This document shows positions 59,686 through 64,000 of a DNA stretch of 64,000 nucleotides, piece after piece. Made by a program: the position numbers and the translations under genes. The DNA is from Plasmopara viticola (Eukaryota > Oomycota > Peronosporomycetes > Peronosporales > Peronosporaceae), in the NCBI GenBank assembly GCA_001695595.3, contig MBPM02000090.1:219523-283522 (forward strand), read 5' to 3'. The first letter of the stretch is position 1, and the number at the start of each line of letters is the position of its first letter. The notes beneath the pieces were generated by a model that saw only the letters and a program-made list of their open reading frames with translations, was not told where the DNA came from and did not search any database.

Positions 59686-61833
59686 TCAGAACTTATTGCT
59701 TGCTGCCTCGCCGAAGAGTTCATCGATAACTTCGTAATTGATTCTTCTGCTCTTTAATTTCTGTGCAACGGGAGAAATGGGGGTCAAAAATGTGCACGGA
59801 AAGTGTATTCTACACATCACAAACTCACATAAATCGCGTGCTGCGCCGTATCAGGAGGCGGTAGATTTACATCAAGTGCTTTCTTTTTTCTCCTCTTCTT
59901 AGTAGTGTCAGGCGTTGTCAAGCTACTAAGCTGCTTTTGCGCCTGTTAAGCAGTAAGTAACGTAATTAGTGTTAGTATATCCATACCCGATGTAAATCTA
60001 AGCATTAGCAGTATACGGCCACACCTGCTCTTGAATATATTCCTTGTTCATCTTCTCCCACAACACCTTCTTTTTGTCGGCCTCCTCTCGTGTCAGCAAT
60101 AACGAGTTGATTTCATCATCATCGAGGTCCGAGAAGGTGTCGACAGCTGTTTCCTGGGCGTCACCTTCCTCAATGTCGTCCATAGCTTTCAATTTGATTT
60201 CGTCTTCAAGAATTTCCGCATCTTCTTCATAATATTTGCTACTTGCTTCTTTTCTTCTCCTCCATTCGTCTCTGTTACTAGAATCCGATAGGTTTTGTGA
60301 CCTTCGTCTTCTAATAACCGTAGAAATAGCATCGTCGTCGGCGGATGAAGTAGGGCTCGTACTGTGCTCCGTTTCGCCATTAACCTCAGCATCATGCTTA
60401 GTGTCGCAATCCTGGCTAGCTTGAGCTGTTGTATCGTCTTCTAGGGCCATCGTAAGATCTCGCTCAATCGTTTTGTAAAAGTCCGTTTCGTCACGCTTGC
60501 GTATAATGTAGCGCGTCGATTTTTTACGCACACGCAGCAAAATTTCCTGTGCTGCCAAGCGACTGGCACGATTAATAATCTGGTCATTAGCATTGTCAAA
60601 CCCATAGTCAATGTCGTCGTCGTCATCCACGCCACCATCGTGTTTTTTGGCAACAATACTTTCTTTCGTACCCACAACCGCGGCATCAATGTCAAGTAGT
60701 GCCTTCGCCTGCTTCTTTTTGTAATAAGCGTCACCACTCAGAAAGCGAGACATTTTCTCATCTTCAATGCGCTGCGCTTTAATGTCAAGCAAGCCTTGAG
60801 CCAACGCGCCGCCACATTCGTCGTCAATGTCACTCTCGTCTTCCACCTTACTTCTTGATCTCGTTCGTCGCTTTCGCCCTATCGATCCAAATGGCAAATT
60901 TTTCGACTCGAGCAACAATATCTCCATGACTTCCTTTTCGCGGTGACGCTGATAACTAGGTGGATCGCACTCTACACGCGACATCTCGAGCTTACCCACT
61001 TGATCATAGGTCAGCTGTGCTGTTGGAGTAAGTGAAAATTCGTACAGTCGCTGCTTGAGCGTGCGTTCGCCAATGTTAACGACGTCCATGACGTCGTACA
61101 AACTGCACATGACCGACTGCGAGCGCGCCGCGATGAGTAAGGCCGCACCACAGATCCCTGACGGGCGGCGACCTGCTTCAATCCAGTCACGCTTCATGGT
61201 GGCCACGAGACGCAACGCAGTAGTAGCAATGCTGTGAGTTTTTCCTGCAAAATTAAGCTGCGATGCAAATCGGTGGATATAAAGCGACGGGTCAATGAGC
61301 GGCAAATGAATCTGTAGTAGCTTGCAAAACTTAAGAAAAACGCCGCCCAGCACGTAGACATTAATTTGCAGTTTGTCCGAGAAGTCAATGAGCAAATGCG
61401 GTGACCGCTCTCTTCTGCAAACAACATAGAGACAAGCAGCAATGACCGTCTGCGTCTTACGGCCGTGCGTAAAGTTGCGCTGCAACGCCAGGGCGAAAAG
61501 GCGGAAAGCAGAGTCTACGTAATGATCACCTAGGCGCAGCATGCCTGCAATCTGGCGAATCTTCTTCTTGCCATTCGCCAAAGTGGTAGCACGCGATTCG
61601 AGACCATAACAACGGCCGCTTGTGCCAACATTTCCATAAGACTTGGAGGCTGTGGCTGCCACGAACTGCCCTACGACCGAGTGTGCACCACCGCCCGACT
61701 CCTGAAACTCGACGGACGATACGATGTTGTTTTCCTCGAGGATGGTACCACAACTCACGCAGACGGAATCTCCACTCACATCCACTACGTCAATCTCGGT
61801 GCAGGAGCACGTGGGGCAGATGGTATTGGCCAT
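59686..61833 (-). CDS. BRF1: TFIIIB subunit BRF1, three exons
   Basis: Exons 61833-60025, 59942-59829 and 59760-59686 join to 665 residues. The start is the ATG of MANTICPTC; the frame upstream is open only through non-ATG codons. The N-terminal zinc ribbon (C6, C9, then VCVSCG) is followed by two cyclin-like repeats (KKIRQIAGMLRLGDH..., then THSIATTALRLVATMKRDW and GICGAALLIAAR), the TFIIB/BRF core that binds TBP and Pol III. The C-terminal half is acidic and Lys-rich. The uninterrupted frame stops at 59998, but two introns (82 and 68 nt) add AQKQLSSLTTPD and the ending LKSRRINYEVIDELFGEAAS, matching the conserved BRF1 C-terminal motif (S-K-INY-V---LF). It recruits Pol III to tRNA and 5S genes. 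It is head to head with NDUFA13. Confidence 0.95.
59761..59828 (-). other. intron 2 of BRF1
   Basis: A 68-nt GT..AG intron, phase 0, from GTGAGTTTG (consensus donor) to GTTGCACAG. Confidence 0.85.
59943..60024 (-). other. intron 1 of BRF1
   Basis: An 82-nt GT..AG intron, phase 0, from GTGTGGCC to CTTAACAG, containing ATACTAACACTAAT as a strong branch-like site. The upstream exon ends EYIQEQ and the next begins AQKQL. Confidence 0.8.
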
Positions 61834-62010
61834 CGGCTCTCTCGGATGCGGGGCCGTACGTACCAAGTTGGTGGTCCTGCAATTAATTTGAGTCTACCAG
61901 TAATAAGTTTTAGTAGCCAATTTGAAAGGGTATTAAGGATGTTGCTCTCTCCCTACACAACTTGAGGTCGGGAAGCGACAAAACGAAGAAACCTACACGT
62001 TAAAGCAGCC
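61834..62010. promoter_or_regulatory. shared bidirectional promoter region BRF1/NDUFA13
   Basis: Only 177 bp separate the two divergent start codons, so both 5'UTRs and core promoters must fit here. I see no clear TATA box or initiator. Confidence 0.5.
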
Positions 62011-62403
62011 ATGGCCACGCCCAACTTCCATACACCCAACCAAGAGATGCCGCCGCCCGGTGGCTATACGCCAATTAAATTTGCTAAGAATAATCCTGTC
62101 ACGCGCGGACCGCCGGGATGGTCGCTTTTCCTCGGCACGTTCCTCGTCACATCCGTCGGCTACTACTTCGTAGGTCAGCATAACAAGCACCAGCGTGAAT
62201 TAGCCAAGGAAGAGCGCGAGAACCGCATTGCGTTGCTACCATTCCTTCAGGCAGAGGCAGACGTTGAATATTTGGAACAAGAGAAGCACATTTTGGAGAA
62301 GGAGCGCCAGATCATGAAGGACGTGGTGCCTGGCTGGGTTGCCGGACAGTCGCCGTACCACTCCGACCGTTACCTGACACCGATTTGGGCTCAAAAGAAA
62401 TAA
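62011..62403 (+). CDS. NDUFA13: NADH:ubiquinone oxidoreductase subunit NDUFA13 (GRIM-19)
   Basis: A 130-residue single-exon protein. The N-terminus is proline-rich (EMPPPGGYTPI), followed by one transmembrane helix at about 38-54 (SLFLGTFLVTSVGYYFV) and a charged helix/coiled coil (57-105). This is the typical GRIM-19 layout, including PGGY near the start and the C-terminal VPGWVAGQSPYHS. It is an accessory subunit of mitochondrial complex I in the inner membrane. Human NDUFA13 is 144 residues, so length fits. It is convergent with PSMD3 (gap ~210 bp) and divergent from BRF1. Confidence 0.95.
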   Translation: MATPNFHTPNQEMPPPGGYTPIKFAKNNPVTRGPPGWSLFLGTFLVTSVGYYFVGQHNKHQRELAKEERENRIALLPFLQAEADVEYLEQEKHILEKERQIMKDVVPGWVAGQSPYHSDRYLTPIWAQKK

Positions 62404-62613
62404 AATGAGAACACGGGTGATGTTGTGCAACAAGACCAAGTAAAGGAAATACACCATTTGTTCGATAAGCAAGGTCCTTTGGGTAAAATGAATGTCATGA
62501 ATTACTTGGTGCTGGTCTTTCTTATAATTGATGAGCGCGGCCATAGTGACTGATTGCACCTGCATTCTGGCAAAAAGCAATACGCATTCAAGAAATGGAG
62601 TCCTTCCTTTGAA

Positions 62614-64000
62614 TCAAAGCCCTTCATCCATCTCGTCCTCAATTTCCTTGGCAAGTTCTTCCTCCTGCTTTTCACGCTCAAGACGCTCCTCCGCGCTCTC
62701 GAGGTCTTTTTTATAAGCATCAGGTGGGTAACGCATGGCTTTTACGGCTTCGTTGTGCACATCAAGGCAAAAGGTGATGCGTCTTTGAAAAGCCGTCTGG
62801 GGGTCGTTTGTGTTGTATATATTGACGGTCTCTTTCAACTGCAGCCAGCTGTTTTCATGGTCGATCACGGCATCGATCACGCCGTCCCGAATCGCCTTGG
62901 CACACACAAATTCAGCGTTTTGCGCATTTTCAAGTGCAAGCTTCTCACTGATATCAGTAAATAGAATTCGCGAGTACGAGGTGCTGATCTTGCGTAGACC
63001 CGTCTTGATGACATTGTGGCGCAAACTGCACAAAAACACGATTAAAAAATGTAAGCAATTCTTCCAAAACTATAAATATTAGTAATTAGTCGCCCTTCGT
63101 ACCGAAGAATCAAGGTGTACGTATTATCAGCCCTGAAGGCCGCTCCATGTTGAGATAAAACCAAGTTGAACTCCTCCAAGTTTCCGACGCGAACAGCCTA
63201 TGACATTATTTAATAGAGAACAACTTTGTCAGGCTCTTCGCACAATACAACGACGCCCGCATCGTCGGCAAACCTACATTTGTAAGTTGTAAGTACGGTG
63301 CCAGTGCCCTGCGTAGCTCGTCCTGGCTAAACACGTTACGCTCAGGAACTTCGCCCATAAGAAGCTGCACGATTATTGCGAGTTTGTACACCGTGCGACG
63401 AAAGCCATAAGCTGTATTGGCCGGGGCTTTGCGGATAGATTGCATCAGCTTCGTGTACGATTCAGTGTACTCGAGCTGCACTGCCTGGATCTTACCCACA
63501 TAGTACAGATAGCGCACGAACTGATTGTTTGACACTGACTCGGGAAACGTCGTCTTGCTACAAACTTGTATGCCTGTTCGTACATATTCTCCATCAAATA
63601 ATTGCGCAAGAGCAAGTTGATTAATGTGGCTTGCCCAGCCTCATCGTAGCGCAAACATGACGTGCGGTGGGCACTCAGCAGCGTGTTACGAATGGCGGGG
63701 AGATTGTGGTCAAACTGCTCGTGTATGTTGGAAAAGTACGCAAACACTTTTGCCTGGAAGGGGTCTAGTGTTCGGCGGTTGAATTGCTGGCAGCGCGCCA
63801 CTACCTTATCCACCGCCTCTAAAGCCTCTGTAGCAAGCTTATACTTCATCAGCGCCGCCAATACAAACAGATGTAGGTAGATCTCCACTTCAATAAGATC
63901 GACAACAGGTAACACTACGGCAGAGGGGCAGAAGCTGCCTCCATTTCCGGTGACACATCCACCATCTCCACGTCTTCTTCCTGACTAGTGGTGGCACGAG
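62614..64000 (-). CDS. PSMD3: 26S proteasome regulatory subunit Rpn3/PSMD3, partial, with apparent frameshift(s)
   Basis: The gene runs off the right edge. Exons are (64000)-63278, 63197-63103 and 63025-62614, with introns of 80 nt (63198-63277, phase 0) and 77 nt (63026-63102, phase 2). The family blocks are clear: [80 protein letters not shown] and the C-terminal [20 protein letters not shown]. Near 63554-63556 the frame must change by one base to go from AYKFVA to [10 protein letters not shown], suggesting a missing T on the plus strand. A second suspected slip lies near 63913-63920, where the acidic N-terminal frame ([17 protein letters not shown]) meets [15 protein letters not shown]. 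Rpn3 is a PCI-domain lid subunit and essential, so a sequencing error is as likely as a pseudogene. Confidence 0.88.
63026..63102 (-). other. intron in PSMD3 (downstream)
   Basis: A 77-nt GT..AG intron, phase 2, from GTACGAAG to TTGTGCAG, with CTAATTACTAAT inside. It joins NTYTLIL to [10 protein letters not shown]. Confidence 0.85.
63198..63277 (-). other. intron in PSMD3 (upstream)
   Basis: An 80-nt GT..AG intron, phase 0, from GTAGGTTT to ATGTCATAG. It joins PYLQLTN to [11 protein letters not shown], as in the family. Confidence 0.85.

Noticed and set aside
1..64000. CRISPR arrays, bacterial operons, riboswitches, rRNA or tRNA genes
   Set aside because: None was seen by eye. The window is eukaryotic nuclear DNA; a covariance-model scan would be needed to exclude a tRNA.
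1..64000. RXLR or Crinkler effector genes
   Set aside because: No ORF combines a signal peptide with an RXLR-EER or LFLAK-type motif in the expected position.

Overview
The window reads as nuclear DNA of an oomycete, most likely a Phytophthora or downy-mildew relative (Peronosporaceae). This is inferred from four things: housekeeping proteins of stramenopile character; compact genes with few, short GT..AG introns (58-133 nt where they can be resolved) that often carry CTAAC/CTAAT/CTGAC-like branch sites; long gene-poor tracts full of decayed Ty3/gypsy, Ty1/copia and Mutator-like (MULE) relics; and a secreted alpha/beta-hydrolase-like gene with an inverted truncated relative. Species cannot be named from the sequence alone.

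Layout. 1-7.9 kb: gene-poor, with a copia integrase scrap, low-complexity acidic-coding tracts and one copy of an ~81-bp dispersed repeat. 7.9-10.2 kb: a secreted lipase-like gene facing a truncated paralogue tail to tail. 10.2-18 kb: degraded DNA with a gypsy reverse-transcriptase relic. 18-26.1 kb: a gene island with an uncharacterised TPR/zinc-finger-like protein, gamma-tubulin, DNA polymerase delta small subunit (POLD2) and, convergent with it, acylaminoacyl-peptidase (APEH). 26.1-32 kb: second copy of the dispersed repeat, degenerate hexanucleotide repeats and a decayed MULE transposase. 32.1-37.4 kb: a three-exon EF-hand gene and a mitotic cyclin with a very long N-terminus. 37.6-44.9 kb: copia and gypsy relics. 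44.9-48.1 kb: mitochondrial phosphate carrier and cytochrome c1. 48.1-53.7 kb: no recognisable gene. 53.8-54.9 kb: RNA polymerase I/III subunit AC40 (POLR1C). 55.4-58.1 kb: a small secreted-protein-like remnant, a probable LTR edge and a decayed MFS transporter. 59.7-64 kb: BRF1 and NDUFA13 head to head, then the proteasome subunit PSMD3/Rpn3 running off the end with one clear and one suspected frameshift.

The intact genes are core housekeeping functions: Pol I/III transcription (POLR1C, BRF1), DNA replication (POLD2), microtubule nucleation and cell cycle (gamma-tubulin, cyclin), mitochondrial energy metabolism (phosphate carrier, cytochrome c1, NDUFA13) and protein turnover (Rpn3, APEH). 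They are not an operon; the pattern is gene islands in a repeat-rich background. Several gene models required joining frames across introns by hand (POLD2, APEH, POLR1C, BRF1, EF-hand protein, cytochrome c1, PSMD3), and exact splice coordinates are given. I did not find a convincing new multi-gene system. The most novel items are the uncharacterised 622-residue protein, the hydrolase pair and the frameshifted Rpn3.
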